DNA from: Camelimonas fluminis
Lineage (GTDB): Bacteria > Pseudomonadota > Alphaproteobacteria > Rhizobiales > Beijerinckiaceae
Assembly (NCBI RefSeq): GCF_014656355.1
Contig: NZ_BNCG01000010.1
Span: forward strand, 62,001-126,000
Length of the DNA stretch: 64,000 nt
Direction of reading: 5' to 3'
Shown here: positions 18,441-28,636 of the stretch, piece by piece
Position numbering within the stretch: position 1 is the stretch's first letter
Layout: the number at the start of each line of letters is the position of its first letter
Notes under the pieces: model-generated
Told to the model about the DNA's origin: nothing
Seen by the model: only the letters and a program-made list of their open reading frames with translations
Database searches by the model: none
Position numbers and translations under genes: made by a program

Positions 18441-18552
18441 GCGCCGCCAGCAAAACCGGCGGGCGCCCTGGATCAGTCCGCGCGGGCGGACGGGCGGCCG
18501 GCAGACGAACCGCCGGCGCGGGAGCCAGATCCAGGCTCACCGGGTCCTGACG

Positions 18553-19263
18553 TCAGCCCTCGCCGACGCGGGCGAAGCTGGTGTCATCGTTCTTCGGGCG
18601 CTCGCTAACCAGCGGATTGCCGGTGACGAGGTAATAAATGGTCTCGGCGATATTGGTGGTGTGGTCGCCGATGCGTTCGATGTTCTTGGCGCAGAACAGC
18701 ATGTGGGTGCAGAAGCCGATATTGCGCGGATCTTCCATCATGTAGGTCAGCAACTCACGGAACAGCGACGTGTACAGCGCGTCGATTTCACCGTCGCGCT
18801 TCCAGACGTCGATGGCGACGTTGACGTTCTGCTGGGTGAAGCCGTCGAGCACGTCCTTGAGCTGCTCCTGCACCAGGTCGCTCATGTGTTCGACGCCAAC
18901 AACGATGCGGGTCGGCTGCATCTGGCCGCTGATGGCCACAGCGCGCTTGGCGATGTTCTTGGCCAGGTCGCCGATCCGCTCGACGTCGCCGGCGACGCGG
19001 ATCGCCGAGATGATCTCGCGCAGGTCCACCGCCATCGGCTGGCGCTTGGCGATGGTGAGAATGGCGTTTTCCTCGATCTCACGCTGGAGATTGTCGAGGC
19101 GGACGTCGGCGTTGATGACCGACTGGGCCAGTTCGGCGTCGCGGCGCACCAGCGCGCGGGTCGCGTCATCCAGCATTTTCTCGGCGATGCCGCCCATTTC
19201 GACCACGCGATTGCGCAGGGCGGCGAGTTCGGCGTCATAGGCGGAAACGATATGTTCGGCCAT
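18553..19263 (-). CDS. phoU: Phosphate signaling complex protein PhoU
   Basis: A 236-residue all-helical protein that links the Pst transporter to PhoR and silences the regulon when phosphate is plentiful. Two PhoU three-helix repeats are visible, with metal-binding motifs VAGDVERIGDLAKNIAKR and CAKNIERIGDHTTNIAE. GGGAG precedes the ATG at 19263; an upstream in-frame start is less conserved. It lies 154 nt after pstB in the same direction. Confidence 0.96.
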   Translation of the reverse strand: MAEHIVSAYDAELAALRNRVVEMGGIAEKMLDDATRALVRRDAELAQSVINADVRLDNLQREIEENAILTIAKRQPMAVDLREIISAIRVAGDVERIGDLAKNIAKRAVAISGQMQPTRIVVGVEHMSDLVQEQLKDVLDGFTQQNVNVAIDVWKRDGEIDALYTSLFRELLTYMMEDPRNIGFCTHMLFCAKNIERIGDHTTNIAETIYYLVTGNPLVSERPKNDDTSFARVGEG

Positions 19264-19417
19264 GGCTTTATCTCCCTGGACCATCAACCGCCGGCTGGCG
19301 GCGACGTCCTGTGCTGTTCTGGCGGAGGGGGCGGCGTCGCCCTCGCCTCCGCGTCATGTTGCTGTTCATCAGCGGCCGGCCATCGCCTGCGGCGGCGGCG
19401 GCGCGGACAGGCGCCCG

Positions 19418-20269
19418 TCAGCCGAAGCGACCGGTGATGTAGTCCTGCGTCCGCTGGTCGGATGGGGTGGTGAAGATGCGCGAGGTCTCGTCGAATTCCA
19501 CCAGTTCGCCCAGATACATGAAGGCGGTGTACTCGGAACAGCGCGCCGCCTGCTGCATGTTATGGGTGACGATGGCGATCGTGTACTCGGCCTTCAGCTC
19601 GTCGATCAGCTCCTCGATCTTGGCGGTCGAAATCGGATCAAGCGCCGAACACGGCTCGTCCAGCAGGATCACCTCCGGCTTGATGGCGACGGTGCGGGCG
19701 ATGCACAGCCGCTGCTGCTGGCCGCCGGAGAGGCTCTGGCCGCTGGCGTGCAGCTTGTCCTTCACCTCGTTCCACAGGGCGGCGCGACGCAGCGACGACT
19801 CGACCCGCTCATCCATCTCGGCTTTCGAGAGCTTCTCGTAAAGCCGCACGCCGAAGGCGATGTTGTCATAGATGGTCATCGGGAACGGCGTCGGCTTCTG
19901 GAACACCATGCCGACCCGCGAGCGCAGCAGGTTCTTGTCCTGCTTCGGCGACAGGATATTTTCGCCGTCGAGCAAAACCTCTCCGTCGGCGCGCTGGCCC
20001 GGATACAGGTCATACATGCGGTTGAGAATGCGCAGCAGCGTGGACTTGCCGCAGCCTGACGGTCCGATGAAGGCGGTGACCTTGCGTTCGTACAGCGGCA
20101 GCGAGATGCCTTTCAGCGCCAGCGTGTCGCCGTAATAGAACTTGAGGTTGCGGACCGAGATCTTCTCGTTCGCGTTTTCCGGGACGTGGGGCATCTGGCG
20201 TTTGGCTCCGGCAGGCTGCGTGGGGCGCGCCGACGACACGGCGGCGGATTGTGCGACGGTCATGTTCAT
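19418..20269 (-). CDS. pstB: Phosphate ABC transporter ATP-binding protein PstB
   Basis: A 283-residue ATPase that powers phosphate import through PstCA. Walker A is GPSGCGKST, the signature LSGGQQQR, Walker [14 protein letters not shown], and the H-loop [11 protein letters not shown] 30-residue N-terminal extension precedes the conserved [17 protein letters not shown] lies before ATG 20269; ATG 20263 is an alternative. It follows pstA by 13 nt. Confidence 0.97.
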   Translation of the reverse strand: MNMTVAQSAAVSSARPTQPAGAKRQMPHVPENANEKISVRNLKFYYGDTLALKGISLPLYERKVTAFIGPSGCGKSTLLRILNRMYDLYPGQRADGEVLLDGENILSPKQDKNLLRSRVGMVFQKPTPFPMTIYDNIAFGVRLYEKLSKAEMDERVESSLRRAALWNEVKDKLHASGQSLSGGQQQRLCIARTVAIKPEVILLDEPCSALDPISTAKIEELIDELKAEYTIAIVTHNMQQAARCSEYTAFMYLGELVEFDETSRIFTTPSDQRTQDYITGRFG

Positions 20270-20282
20270 GGGCGGCCTCCGT

Positions 20283-21131
20283 TCACTGGCGGCTCCTGGA
20301 CGCGATGACGCGCGCCAGGATGGAGAGGGTGAGCACCGACAGGGTGATGATCAGGGCGCCGGTCCAGGCAAGCTGCTGCCAGTCCTTGTAAGGCGACAGG
20401 GCGAACTGGAAGATCACCACAGGCAGGCTGGCCATCGGGCCGTTGAGGTTGGCGCCGCCGAACTGGTTGTTCAGCGCGGTGAACAGCAGCGGAGCCGTCT
20501 CGCCGGAGACGCGGGCGATGGCGAGCAGCACGCCGGTGACCATGCCGGCGCGGGCGGCGCGGTAGGCGATGCGGCGGATCACCAGGTGACGCGGCATGCC
20601 AAGGGCCGAAGCCGCTTCACGCAACTGGTTGGGCACCAGGTTCAGCATGTCCTCCGTGGTGCGCACCACCACCGGAATGACGATGATCGACAGGGCGACC
20701 GCGCCGGCGAAGCCGGAGAAGTGGCCCATGCGCACCACCATCACCTCGTAGACGAAGAGGCCGATGACGATGGACGGAGCGCTGAGCAGGATGTCGTTGA
20801 TGAAGCGAACCACCAGCGACAGTTTTCCATGAGCGCCGTACTCGGCCATGTAGGTGCCGGCCAGGATGCCGATGGGCGTGCCGATCACGACGCCCAGCAC
20901 GGTCATGATCAGGCTGCCAATGATCGCGTTGAGCAGGCCGCCGGCCGAACCGGGCGGCGGGGTGTTCTGGGTGAACACGTCCAGCGACAGGCCGCTGAAG
21001 CCGTTCCAGATCAGGGCGGCCAGGATCAGCACCAGCCAGGCCAGGCCGAACAGCGATGCGGCCATGCACAGGCCCATCATCAGGTTGGAGCGGCTCTTGC
21101 GACGGCCATAGAAGGGATTGGCGTTGCTCAT
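20283..21131 (-). CDS. pstA: Phosphate ABC transporter permease PstA
   Basis: A 282-residue inner-membrane permease with six predicted helices, forming the phosphate channel with PstC. The EAA coupling loop reads [19 protein letters not shown], and the C-terminal helix ends [15 protein letters not shown]. An N-terminal helix at about 17-42 precedes a periplasmic loop. It lies 4 nt after pstC and 13 nt before pstB. Confidence 0.96.
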   Translation of the reverse strand: MSNANPFYGRRKSRSNLMMGLCMAASLFGLAWLVLILAALIWNGFSGLSLDVFTQNTPPPGSAGGLLNAIIGSLIMTVLGVVIGTPIGILAGTYMAEYGAHGKLSLVVRFINDILLSAPSIVIGLFVYEVMVVRMGHFSGFAGAVALSIIVIPVVVRTTEDMLNLVPNQLREAASALGMPRHLVIRRIAYRAARAGMVTGVLLAIARVSGETAPLLFTALNNQFGGANLNGPMASLPVVIFQFALSPYKDWQQLAWTGALIITLSVLTLSILARVIASRSRQ

Positions 21132-21135
21132 TGGC

Positions 21136-22134
21136 TTATTTCCCGCCCTTCATTTCAAGGCGCAGCAGCATGTAGCGCGCGATGGCGAGCACGATGAAGG
21201 TAATGACGAAAAGCAGCAGGCCAAGGGCGATCAGCGAAGACGTATAAATGTCTCCGACAGCCTCGGTAAATTCATTGGCGATGGTCGCCGAGATCGTCGT
21301 GCCCGGCGCCAGGATCGATGCGGAAATCTTGTGGGCGTTGCCGATGACGAAGGTCACCGCCATGGTCTCGCCGAGGGCGCGGCCCAGACCCAGCATGACG
21401 CCGCCGATGACGCCAACGCGGGTGAAGGGCAGAACGACGTTCTTCACCACTTCCCAACGGGTGCAGCCGATGCCGTAGGCGGCTTCCTTCAACACCGGCG
21501 GGACGGTGGAGAAGACGTCGCGGGCGATCGAGGTGATGAACGGCAGCACCATGATCGCGAGGATCAGGCCGGCGGTGAGTATGCCGATGCCGTAGGGCGG
21601 GCCGGCGAACACCGCGTTCAGCAGCGGGATGGGGCCGAACACGGAGATCAGGAACGGCTGCACCGTCGTCTGCAGGAAGGGCGCGAAGACGAACAGACCC
21701 CAGATGCCGTAGATGATTGAGGGAATGCCTGCCAGCAGCTCGATGGCGATGCCGATCGGCCGGCGCAGCGGCGTCGGGCACAGCTCGGTGAGGAAGATGG
21801 CGATGCCAAGCCCCACCGGCACGGCGATCAGCATGGCGATCAGCGACGTGACGATGGTGCCGTAGACGGGCGCAAGAGCGCCGAATTTCTCGGTGACCGG
21901 GTTCCACGACTGCGACGTGATGAAACCGAAGCCGAATTCACGAAGGGCCGGCGAGGCGCCTTCGATCAGGGCGAGCATGACCCCGCCGAGCAGCACGAGC
22001 ACCAGCACGGCGGCGGCGCGCGTAAGGTTGAGAAACAGCAGGTTGCCCAGCCTGAACTTGCGCAGGACCGCCGTTCGCCCTGGCGCCGCCTGCGCGGCCC
22101 CGGCCATGGCTCCTGAAAATGAGGTGTCAGCCAT
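21136..22134 (-). CDS. pstC: Phosphate ABC transporter permease PstC
   Basis: A 332-residue permease partner of PstA. The first helix (about 35-60) is followed by [20 protein letters not shown], typical of PstC, then [20 protein letters not shown] and the EAA loop [20 protein letters not shown]. The ATG at 22134 is preceded by a TTG that is a poor start. It lies 177 nt after pstS, with a strong palindrome between the two. Confidence 0.96.
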   Translation of the reverse strand: MADTSFSGAMAGAAQAAPGRTAVLRKFRLGNLLFLNLTRAAAVLVLVLLGGVMLALIEGASPALREFGFGFITSQSWNPVTEKFGALAPVYGTIVTSLIAMLIAVPVGLGIAIFLTELCPTPLRRPIGIAIELLAGIPSIIYGIWGLFVFAPFLQTTVQPFLISVFGPIPLLNAVFAGPPYGIGILTAGLILAIMVLPFITSIARDVFSTVPPVLKEAAYGIGCTRWEVVKNVVLPFTRVGVIGGVMLGLGRALGETMAVTFVIGNAHKISASILAPGTTISATIANEFTEAVGDIYTSSLIALGLLLFVITFIVLAIARYMLLRLEMKGGK

Positions 22135-22263
22135 CAATAGCCCCGATTTGCCTCTTGCACCGGTCGGCCGGCCCAGACCGGCGACATGTCTGGCGCCGGC
22201 GCCGCCTGACGGCCCGCCAGCGCTCCTGCGCCCCCCTCCCCGGTCCGGGGAAGCAAAATGTGG

Positions 22264-22287
22264 GTCCGGCCAGATATCTGGCCGGAC
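22264..22287. promoter_or_regulatory. Perfect 24-nt palindrome between pstS and pstC
   Basis: GTCCGGCCAGAT is followed directly by its reverse complement. In RNA this gives a 10-bp hairpin 24 nt past the pstS stop. Such a stem can protect the pstS message or reduce read-through, letting the binding protein exceed the permease subunits in amount. A second GC-rich hairpin (CCCCGG-TCCGGGG) lies just beyond at about 22242. Confidence 0.6.
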
Positions 22288-22311
22288 GCCCGGTCGGCGC
22301 GCCCTGGCGGC

Positions 22312-23358
22312 TTACTTCGCGATCGCGAGCGGCTTGCCGTCGGCGCCGGTGATGGCGCTCCAGGCGTCGCGCACCTGCTTCACCACGCTGGCCGGCATCG
22401 GGATGTAGATCAGCTGCTCGGCCATCGGGCCGCCCTTCTCGAAGGCCCACTCGAAGAACTGCAGGGCTTCGGCGGCGGCGGCCGGGTCGTTCGGCTTCTT
22501 GTGCATCAGGATGAAGGTGGCGGCGGTGATCGGCCACGAACCGTCGCCCGGCTCATCGGTGAGGATCACGCCGAAGCCCGGAGCCGACGACCAGTCAGCA
22601 TTGGCGGCGGCGGCCTGGAAGCTCTTCACCTCCGGGCTGACGACCTTGCCGGCCTTGTTCTTCATGCGGGCGAAGGCGATGTTGTTTTCCTTCGCGTAGG
22701 CGTATTCGACGTAGCCGATCGAGCCCTTGGTCTGGCCGACGTTGGCGGCGACGCCTTCGTTGCCCTTGGCGCCGAGGCCGACAGGCCATTCGACGGCGGT
22801 GGCGGAGCCAACCTTCGATTTCCAGTCAGCGCTGACCTTGCCGAGATAATCGGTGAAGTTGAAGGTGGTGCCGGAGCCGTCCGAGCGGCGCACGACGGCG
22901 ATCGCGGTGGAGGGCAGCTTCAGATCGGGATTGAGCGCCTTGATGGCGGCGTCGTCCCAGGTCTTCACTTCGCCAAGGAAGATCTTCGCCAGGGTCGGGC
23001 CGTCGAGCACCAGCTCGCCGCTCTTGACGCCTTCGACGTTGATCACCGGCACGATGCCGCCCATCACCATCGGGAACTGGACGAGGCCGTCCTTCTCAAG
23101 CTCCGGGCCCTTCAGCGGCGCATCGGTGGCGCCGAAGGTCACGGTGCGGGCGCGAATCTGCTTGATGCCGCCGCCAGAGCCGATCGACTGGTAATTCAGC
23201 TTCTTGCCGGTCTCCTTGTTCCAGGCATCCGCCCACTTGGCGTAAACCGGGAACGGAAAGCTGGCGCCAGCGCCGGAAATGTCGGCGCGCGCAGCGGCAG
23301 GCATCGCAAGCGCCGCAATGGCCATGCCGGCGGCAACGGCAAGCGATTTGAATTTCAC
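22312..23358 (-). CDS. pstS: Phosphate ABC transporter substrate-binding protein PstS
   Basis: A 348-residue periplasmic phosphate-binding protein. The signal peptide is [20 protein letters not shown] and ends AAARA at about residue 25. Phosphate-contact motifs are [51 protein letters not shown] and [13 protein letters not shown]. The start is GTG with GGAG about 8 nt upstream. A PHO box lies 110-125 nt before the start. It is the first gene of pstSCAB-phoU and follows phoR by 274 nt. Confidence 0.96.
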   Translation of the reverse strand: MKFKSLAVAAGMAIAALAMPAAARADISGAGASFPFPVYAKWADAWNKETGKKLNYQSIGSGGGIKQIRARTVTFGATDAPLKGPELEKDGLVQFPMVMGGIVPVINVEGVKSGELVLDGPTLAKIFLGEVKTWDDAAIKALNPDLKLPSTAIAVVRRSDGSGTTFNFTDYLGKVSADWKSKVGSATAVEWPVGLGAKGNEGVAANVGQTKGSIGYVEYAYAKENNIAFARMKNKAGKVVSPEVKSFQAAAANADWSSAPGFGVILTDEPGDGSWPITAATFILMHKKPNDPAAAAEALQFFEWAFEKGGPMAEQLIYIPMPASVVKQVRDAWSAITGADGKPLAIAK

Positions 23359-23465
23359 GGTACGTCTCCAGGGTTGTCCAACCGTCCTGCGTCCCTGACC
23401 GGGACGCGGCTGACCCGCGGGAAGATGCTCCACCCCGGTCAACGCGGCCTGTTTAGGCCCCTGCC

Positions 23466-23498
23466 ATGACGCTTGTATGACATCTGGAAACCCATGAC
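23466..23498 (-). promoter_or_regulatory. PHO box upstream of pstS
   Basis: On the minus strand TGTCATACAAG is followed by CGTCATGGCAG, two direct repeats of 11 bp, the spacing bound by PhoB. A further GTCAT lies at 23494-23498. It is in the phoR-pstS gap, in the correct orientation for pstS. Confidence 0.75.
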
Positions 23499-23632
23499 TA
23501 TCAGTACATTAATCCCTTTGGGGAGGTGACTGTCACAAAAAGCGGCGCGCAAGGCGCGCGCCAGACGGACCCGACCCGGCGGCGGGTCCCCTGAAGCATC
23601 TGGCGCCCCCTGACCCTGGTCGCACGGCTGCT

Positions 23633-25081
23633 TCAATCTGTCTGACGGGCGTGCGCAAGCGGCAGCACGACCCGGAACGTCGCCCCCTCGCCCGGCGCGC
23701 TCTCGATCGTCAGCCGGCCGCGATGACGATTGACGATGTGCTTGACGATCGCCAGGCCCAGGCCAGAACCGCCCTTGCCCCGACTGGCCTGCGCGTCGAC
23801 CCGGTAAAACCGCTCCGTCAGGCGCGGCACGTGTTCGGCTGGTATGCCGGCGCCGAAGTCACGCACCTCAATCACAGCCTCTGAAGGGGCCTCCGTCCGC
23901 GCTTCGTCCGGCTCACGCGCGCTGTCCCCCGCCCTGGCGCTGGCGCCCCTGACATCCCCTGACATCGCGCGCGTCGTCACGGCGATCGCCACCCGCTTGC
24001 CGCTGTCGCCATATTTCACAGCGTTTTCGACGAGGTTCTCCACCACCCGCAGCAACTCGTCGCGATCGCCAGGCACAATCACCGGCCCGTCAGGCGCGCT
24101 CAGGCTGATTTCAACGGCTGCGTCCGTCGCCATCGGCCGCAGGGCGCCGGTGATCTGCCGCGCCACATCGGCCAAATCCACGGGCGCGGAGGGAGCATGG
24201 TGCGCGCGGCCCTCAATGCGCGACAGCGACAGCAGGTCGTCGATCAGCCGCTTCATGCGCAGGGACTGGTCGCGCATGATGACGAGAAAACGTTCGCGCG
24301 CCGCGGCGTCATTGCGCGCCGGCCCCTGGAGAGTCTCGATAAAACCGAGAACCGTCGCCAGCGGCGTGCGCAGCTCATGGCTGGCGTTGGCGATGAAGTC
24401 GACCCGCATCTGTTCGACGCGCAACTGGTCCGTCAGGTCGCGCAGAACCACAAGGGCGCCCCGCCGGCGATCCGCGTCGAGCGGCGCCGCCGCGATCTCG
24501 AACGAGCGCTCCACCGGCACCCGCTGGGTCACCAGCACGGTCCGGCCAGCGCCGCCGTTCAACACCGCCTCAAGCGCCTCCACGAACTCGGGCGCGCGCA
24601 GCGCGAAAGACATGGGGCGACCAGTGGCAAGGTGCGGGAACAGTCGCGCCGCTGGCGGCGAAACCGCCAGCACCACGCCGCGACGGTCCACCGCGACGCA
24701 CGGATCGGGAAAAGCCGACACCACGGCCGACAGGGCCAGATCGGCCGCCCCGCCAACTGGCGTCAACCGGGCCGGGCCGATGCCGCCGCCCGCGACCGCC
24801 TGTTGCAGCGTCCGGCCGAGCACGAACTGCAGCAACCAGAACGCGACGCCGGCCAGCGCCACCCACGGCCAGGCCGGGCCATGCGCGGCGCCCGCGCCGG
24901 CCGCGGCCAGCGCCAGCCCGCCAGCCAGCCCCAGGCAGACAGGCGCCAGAAGGCGCGCCACGGCGCGGGCCGCGCGCAACGCCATCAGTCCGCGCGCACC
25001 CCGGCCTGCGGCTCCATACGCCTGTTCATGAGCCACCCTGGCGACTTCGGATGTCATCGGACCTGTCCCGGGATCTGTCAT
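23633..25081 (-). CDS. phoR: Phosphate regulon sensor histidine kinase PhoR
   Basis: A 482-residue membrane kinase that phosphorylates PhoB. Two hydrophobic segments lie near the N-terminus (about 45-95). A PAS-like region follows, with CVAVDRRGVVLAVSPPAARLF. The H-box is NASHELRTPLATVLGF, the N-box VENLVENAVKYGD, the G1 box DFGAGIP and the G2 box GKGGSGLGLAIVKHIV. A 35-residue charged insert separates the N- and G1-box strands. Start is uncertain: ATG 25081 gives the longest form, ATG 25057 has a closer AGG. phoR precedes pstS, a common Rhizobiales order. Confidence 0.93.
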   Translation of the reverse strand: MTDPGTGPMTSEVARVAHEQAYGAAGRGARGLMALRAARAVARLLAPVCLGLAGGLALAAAGAGAAHGPAWPWVALAGVAFWLLQFVLGRTLQQAVAGGGIGPARLTPVGGAADLALSAVVSAFPDPCVAVDRRGVVLAVSPPAARLFPHLATGRPMSFALRAPEFVEALEAVLNGGAGRTVLVTQRVPVERSFEIAAAPLDADRRRGALVVLRDLTDQLRVEQMRVDFIANASHELRTPLATVLGFIETLQGPARNDAAARERFLVIMRDQSLRMKRLIDDLLSLSRIEGRAHHAPSAPVDLADVARQITGALRPMATDAAVEISLSAPDGPVIVPGDRDELLRVVENLVENAVKYGDSGKRVAIAVTTRAMSGDVRGASARAGDSAREPDEARTEAPSEAVIEVRDFGAGIPAEHVPRLTERFYRVDAQASRGKGGSGLGLAIVKHIVNRHRGRLTIESAPGEGATFRVVLPLAHARQTD

Positions 25082-25155
25082 CTGACCGTGAAGCAAAACC
25101 CGATCCTGAGCGGGGTTTGACGGGCTGGGTCTGGCGCGGGCCCTGCTGACCGGAT

Positions 25156-26247
25156 TTACGGCGCCTCCCGGCGCAGCTCAGACCCAGCCGCGCCGCCAGA
25201 ATCATCGCACAGGTTGTCACGGCCGGATTTCAATCGTTTGACAATCTCATAGCCCCCCAGCAACGCCAGCGCGAGCAGGAAGGGCAGCAGATAATAACAG
25301 AGCCGGAACAGCAACAGCGCGCCCAGCACCTGCGAGCCCGGCAGCGACGACAACGCCACCAGCATGGTGGCCTCGAACACGCCGATGCCGCCCGGCGCAT
25401 GACTGACGATGCCGAGCATGCAGGCGCAGACATAGATGGCGAGGAAGGTGGCGAAGTTCACGCCATGGCCATCAGGCAGCAGCACGAACAGCACGCCCGC
25501 CGCGGCGCAGGCGTCGCCGGCGCCAAGGGCCATCTGCCCCAGCGACAGCCTGAGGCCAGGCAACTCCAGCCGCCAGCCCTTCACCGCCACATAGCGGTGC
25601 TTCAACGACACCCAGACCAGATAGCCGATGACCGCGCAGGCCGTGAGCAGACCGACAAGCTGGTTGATGAAAATGCTGGTGTGCGCCAGCAGCGAAATCG
25701 CCCCGGCCTGGGTCATCAGACTCCAGGCGAGCACCACGCCCATGCCCAGCCAGAAAGTGATGCCGGCGATCACCGTGAGGCTGGCGATCTGCGGGGCCCG
25801 CACGCCGTGCGGCGCGTAAATCCAGTAACGCACCGTGCCGGAGGTCAGCAGCGGAAAACCGAGCGTGAAACTGACCGCATAACTGGTGAACGACGCCAGC
25901 GCGGTCGTCCGGTATGGAACTTTGACGCGCATCTGGCGCAGGGCCAGGAAATCATAGCCGGTCAGCAGCAGGTAGCTGACCGCGACCAGCAGCATGGCCA
26001 GCCCGAGCTGGCCACCCGAAACGCGCCCCAGGGCGGCAAACACATCGGCTGCGCTGATGGTGTGCGCCGTCCGCCACAGCACAAAGGCGGACGCGACGAA
26101 AATCGCCACGCTGGCGACAAGACCGATCCACGACCAGCGGCTCTTGCGGGCGGATGGCTCTCCGAATGCGACGTCAGGCGGCCCGATTTCCGCAACCGGC
26201 CCGTCGACCCCGGCCGCCTCGGAACTGCGTTTCGTGCTCCCTGTCAT
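25156..26247 (-). CDS. Lysylphosphatidylglycerol synthase transmembrane-region family protein (UPF0104)
   Basis: A 363-residue integral membrane protein with about eight helices and no catalytic LPG-synthase domain. Family hallmarks are TALASFTSYAVSFTLGFPLL, SGTVRYWIY and SHAPGGIGVFEATMLVAL. Proteins of this family act as flippases or unidentified lipid/isoprenoid carriers. AAGG lies 6 nt before ATG 26247. It is followed by phoR on the same strand at a distance of 74 nt, with no functional link evident. Confidence 0.87.
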   Translation of the reverse strand: MTGSTKRSSEAAGVDGPVAEIGPPDVAFGEPSARKSRWSWIGLVASVAIFVASAFVLWRTAHTISAADVFAALGRVSGGQLGLAMLLVAVSYLLLTGYDFLALRQMRVKVPYRTTALASFTSYAVSFTLGFPLLTSGTVRYWIYAPHGVRAPQIASLTVIAGITFWLGMGVVLAWSLMTQAGAISLLAHTSIFINQLVGLLTACAVIGYLVWVSLKHRYVAVKGWRLELPGLRLSLGQMALGAGDACAAAGVLFVLLPDGHGVNFATFLAIYVCACMLGIVSHAPGGIGVFEATMLVALSSLPGSQVLGALLLFRLCYYLLPFLLALALLGGYEIVKRLKSGRDNLCDDSGGAAGSELRREAP

Positions 26248-26532
26248 CAGAACCCTTCAATCCGCCGTGACCATCGGAAAATCCATCGACGCGCCGCGGA
26301 CGAAACAGTCAGACGACAGGCTGCATCGGGCGCGAACCGCCCATGGCGACCGCTGCGGGCGACAGAAGCCGGACGCCGCTCACATTTCCTACACCTGGCA
26401 TATTTCAGCCCTGCGTCAGAATTTCAACCGCCCCCACATGGATGAGGGAAAAGCCTGGGCACAAGATTTCCGCGCGCGGCCATTGCACCCGCCCCGGTTG
26501 ATTTCCAGCGCCCCGCCCCCCATCCCTTGGTG

Positions 26533-27555
26533 ATGAACGCCAACGCCCCCGCCCCTCGCCACGCTGGCCCCCGCCCGGCTCGCGTCGTCGCCCTGACCGG
26601 CGCCAGCGGCTTTATCGGCCGCTTCTGCGCGCCGGTCCTGGCGGAGCAAGGCCGCAGACTCGTGCTGCTGCACAGGGCCGCGACGCCCGGGCAGGCCGCA
26701 TCCATCGCCGGAACACGCGTCGTTGAGATCGGCGATCTGTCCCTGACCGCCCGGGAGCCCGGAGAAACCCTGATCGAAGCCTTGCACGGCTGCGACGCCC
26801 TGGTGCATCTGGCGGGCCGGGCTCACCGGGCCATCAGCGATGAAGCGGAGGCGCTGACCCTCTATCGCGCCCACAACACGGCGCCGACGCTCGCCCTGGC
26901 GCGCGCTGCGGCCGAAGCCGGGGTTCGCCAGATGATTTTCGCCAGCACGTCATATGTACACGGCCACCTGACGCAACCCGGCCAGCCGTTCAGCAGCGAC
27001 TCGCCGCTTGCGCCAACCGGCGCCTATGCGCTCAGCAAGGCCGACGCAGAGGAAGGCTTGCGCCGCCTCGCGCCGGAACTGGGCCTTGCCGTCAGCATCG
27101 TGCGGCCGGCGGTGGTGCATGGCCCCAACCCCACCGCCAATATCCGGGCCCTGATGGGCGCGGTGCGGCGCGGTCTGCCGCTGCCATTCGCCTCCATCGA
27201 CAATTGCCGCTCGTTTCTGGGGCTGGAGAACCTGACCTCGTTCATCGCCCACGCACTGGACAACCCGCCGCCGGCCGGGATGGTCGCCGCCTGGACCCTG
27301 GCGGACGCGCAAACGCCGTCCACGCCGGATTTCGTCCGCCTCCTCGGCGCCGCCATGGGCCGGAAGCCGCGCCTCGTCCCCTGCCCGCCCGCGCTGCTGC
27401 GGCGGGCGTTGACCATGGCCGGGCGCGGCGGCATGGCCGAAAGCCTGATCGATTCCTTTGAAATCGACATGAATCCGGTGCTGGCGCGCAGCGGCTGGAC
27501 GCCGCCGCTCTCGCTCGCCGAAGGGTTGCGGCGAATGGCGATGGCCGGCGATTGA
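26533..27555 (+). CDS. NAD-dependent epimerase/dehydratase family protein
   Basis: A 340-residue extended SDR. The Rossmann motif is VALTGASGFIGRF near the N-terminus. The active-site Tyr-Lys pair lies in GAYALSKADAE, with the Ser in FASTSYVHGH upstream. It resembles UDP-glucose 4-epimerase or nucleoside-diphosphate sugar epimerases of envelope polysaccharide pathways; substrate not determined. The start is uncertain: TTG, GTG and ATG occur in succession (26527-26533), none with a clear Shine-Dalgarno. Confidence 0.88.
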   Translation: MNANAPAPRHAGPRPARVVALTGASGFIGRFCAPVLAEQGRRLVLLHRAATPGQAASIAGTRVVEIGDLSLTAREPGETLIEALHGCDALVHLAGRAHRAISDEAEALTLYRAHNTAPTLALARAAAEAGVRQMIFASTSYVHGHLTQPGQPFSSDSPLAPTGAYALSKADAEEGLRRLAPELGLAVSIVRPAVVHGPNPTANIRALMGAVRRGLPLPFASIDNCRSFLGLENLTSFIAHALDNPPPAGMVAAWTLADAQTPSTPDFVRLLGAAMGRKPRLVPCPPALLRRALTMAGRGGMAESLIDSFEIDMNPVLARSGWTPPLSLAEGLRRMAMAGD

Positions 27556-27674
27556 GCGCCCCCGGCGCGGCCCCCGGCGCCCTGCTTGAAACTGCCCCGC
27601 TCACTCCCTAAATCAGCCTTGACGCCGCAGAAAGCGGGTCAATCCACGAGGCGCCTTTGAAAGGGCTTCGCTAC

Positions 27675-28103
27675 ATGACGCGAACATCACCATTTTCCCA
27701 CCCGTTCCTGCTGGGGTTCGACGAGATCGAGCAGGCGCTGGACCGGGCCGCCAAGGCTGCGACGGACGGCTATCCGCCATACAATATCGAGCGTCTCCAG
27801 CGCGGCGACGTCGATCCGGAACGTCTGCGCATCACGCTTGCGGTCGCCGGCTTCACGCGCGACCAGCTTGAAATCACCCTGGAGGAGAACCAGCTGGTGA
27901 TCAGGGGAAGGCAGCTTGAGGACAAGTCGCGGGTGTTCCTGCACAGGGGCATCGCCGCGCGGCAGTTCCAGCGGTCGTTCCTGCTGGCCGACGGCATGGA
28001 GGTGCTCGGAGCGGACCTTTCCAACGGGCTTCTTTCCGTCGATGTGGCGCGGCCCGACGCCCAGCGCGTCGTCCGTCGCATCGACATCGCGGCGCGGGAC
28101 TGA
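27675..28103 (+). CDS. Small heat shock protein, Hsp20/IbpA family
   Basis: A 142-residue alpha-crystallin domain holdase. The short N-terminal arm has the class A pattern GFDEIEQALDRA. The crystallin core includes YNIERL, LRITLAVAGFTRDQLEITLE, LVIRGRQ and FLHRGIAARQFQRSFLLADG. Start ATG 27675 has GAAAGGG about 9 nt upstream. No ROSE-type thermometer was confirmed by eye in the upstream gap. It is followed 170 nt later by a DUF1150 gene, a pairing typical of Rhizobiales. Confidence 0.93.
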   Translation: MTRTSPFSHPFLLGFDEIEQALDRAAKAATDGYPPYNIERLQRGDVDPERLRITLAVAGFTRDQLEITLEENQLVIRGRQLEDKSRVFLHRGIAARQFQRSFLLADGMEVLGADLSNGLLSVDVARPDAQRVVRRIDIAARD

Positions 28104-28273
28104 TCCCCGGGACAGCCCCGAAGCCGCAACCCCTTCATGCGCCGCGGAAAACCATTTCCAAAGCGCATGCTCCGGCCGGGCCATTGTGGCCGGCCGACCA
28201 TGGCCACAGCGACAATGGCGCCTGCGGTCATGCACCAGCGTCGCCCGGAATGGGGGCGCACAGGAGGACAGCC

Positions 28274-28525
28274 ATGACCAGACACGAATTTGACAACAGC
28301 CCGGAAAACACCGGCCTGGAGGCCGCCAACGGCCTCGCCTATGTGCGCGCCATCCGCTCGGAAGACGTGAAGAGCCTGTTCCCGCAGGCCCCGGCCCTGC
28401 AGCCCGGCATGGAGCTGTTCGCGCTGCTGGCCGGCGACGGCACGCCGATCCTCGTCACCGACACGCGCGACGCCGCCCTCGCCAACGCCTGGGCCAACGA
28501 TCTCACGCCAGTGAGCCTGCACTGA
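28274..28525 (+). CDS. DUF1150 family protein
   Basis: An 83-residue small protein of unknown function. The pattern GLAYVRAIRSEDVKSLFPQA, a central FALLAGDGTPILVTDTRDAA, and an Ala/Asn-rich end identify DUF1150. AGGAGGA precedes the ATG. It lies next to an hsp20 gene, as in many relatives, which hints at a stress role. The stop codon overlaps the first base of a family-2 repeat hairpin. Confidence 0.88.
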   Translation: MTRHEFDNSPENTGLEAANGLAYVRAIRSEDVKSLFPQAPALQPGMELFALLAGDGTPILVTDTRDAALANAWANDLTPVSLH

Positions 28526-28573
28526 AGCGTTTTCAGGCAAAGTGGCCGCCACTTTGCGTCAGGAAAACGCGGC
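28525..28573 (+). repeat. Dispersed palindromic repeat family 2, copy 5
   Basis: AAGCGTTTTCAGGCAAAGTGG, then CGCCACTTTGCGTCAGGAAA and ACGC: the clearest copy, nested inverted repeats with arms AAGTGG/CCACTT and GCGTTTTC/GAAAACGC. It abuts the DUF1150 stop codon and may serve as its 3' hairpin. Confidence 0.75.
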
Positions 28574-28636
28574 GGACCTGAACGCGCGCCCGGGCCTGGC
28601 GGCCCGGGCGATGACGTTCGCAACGGCCCTTCCCTG

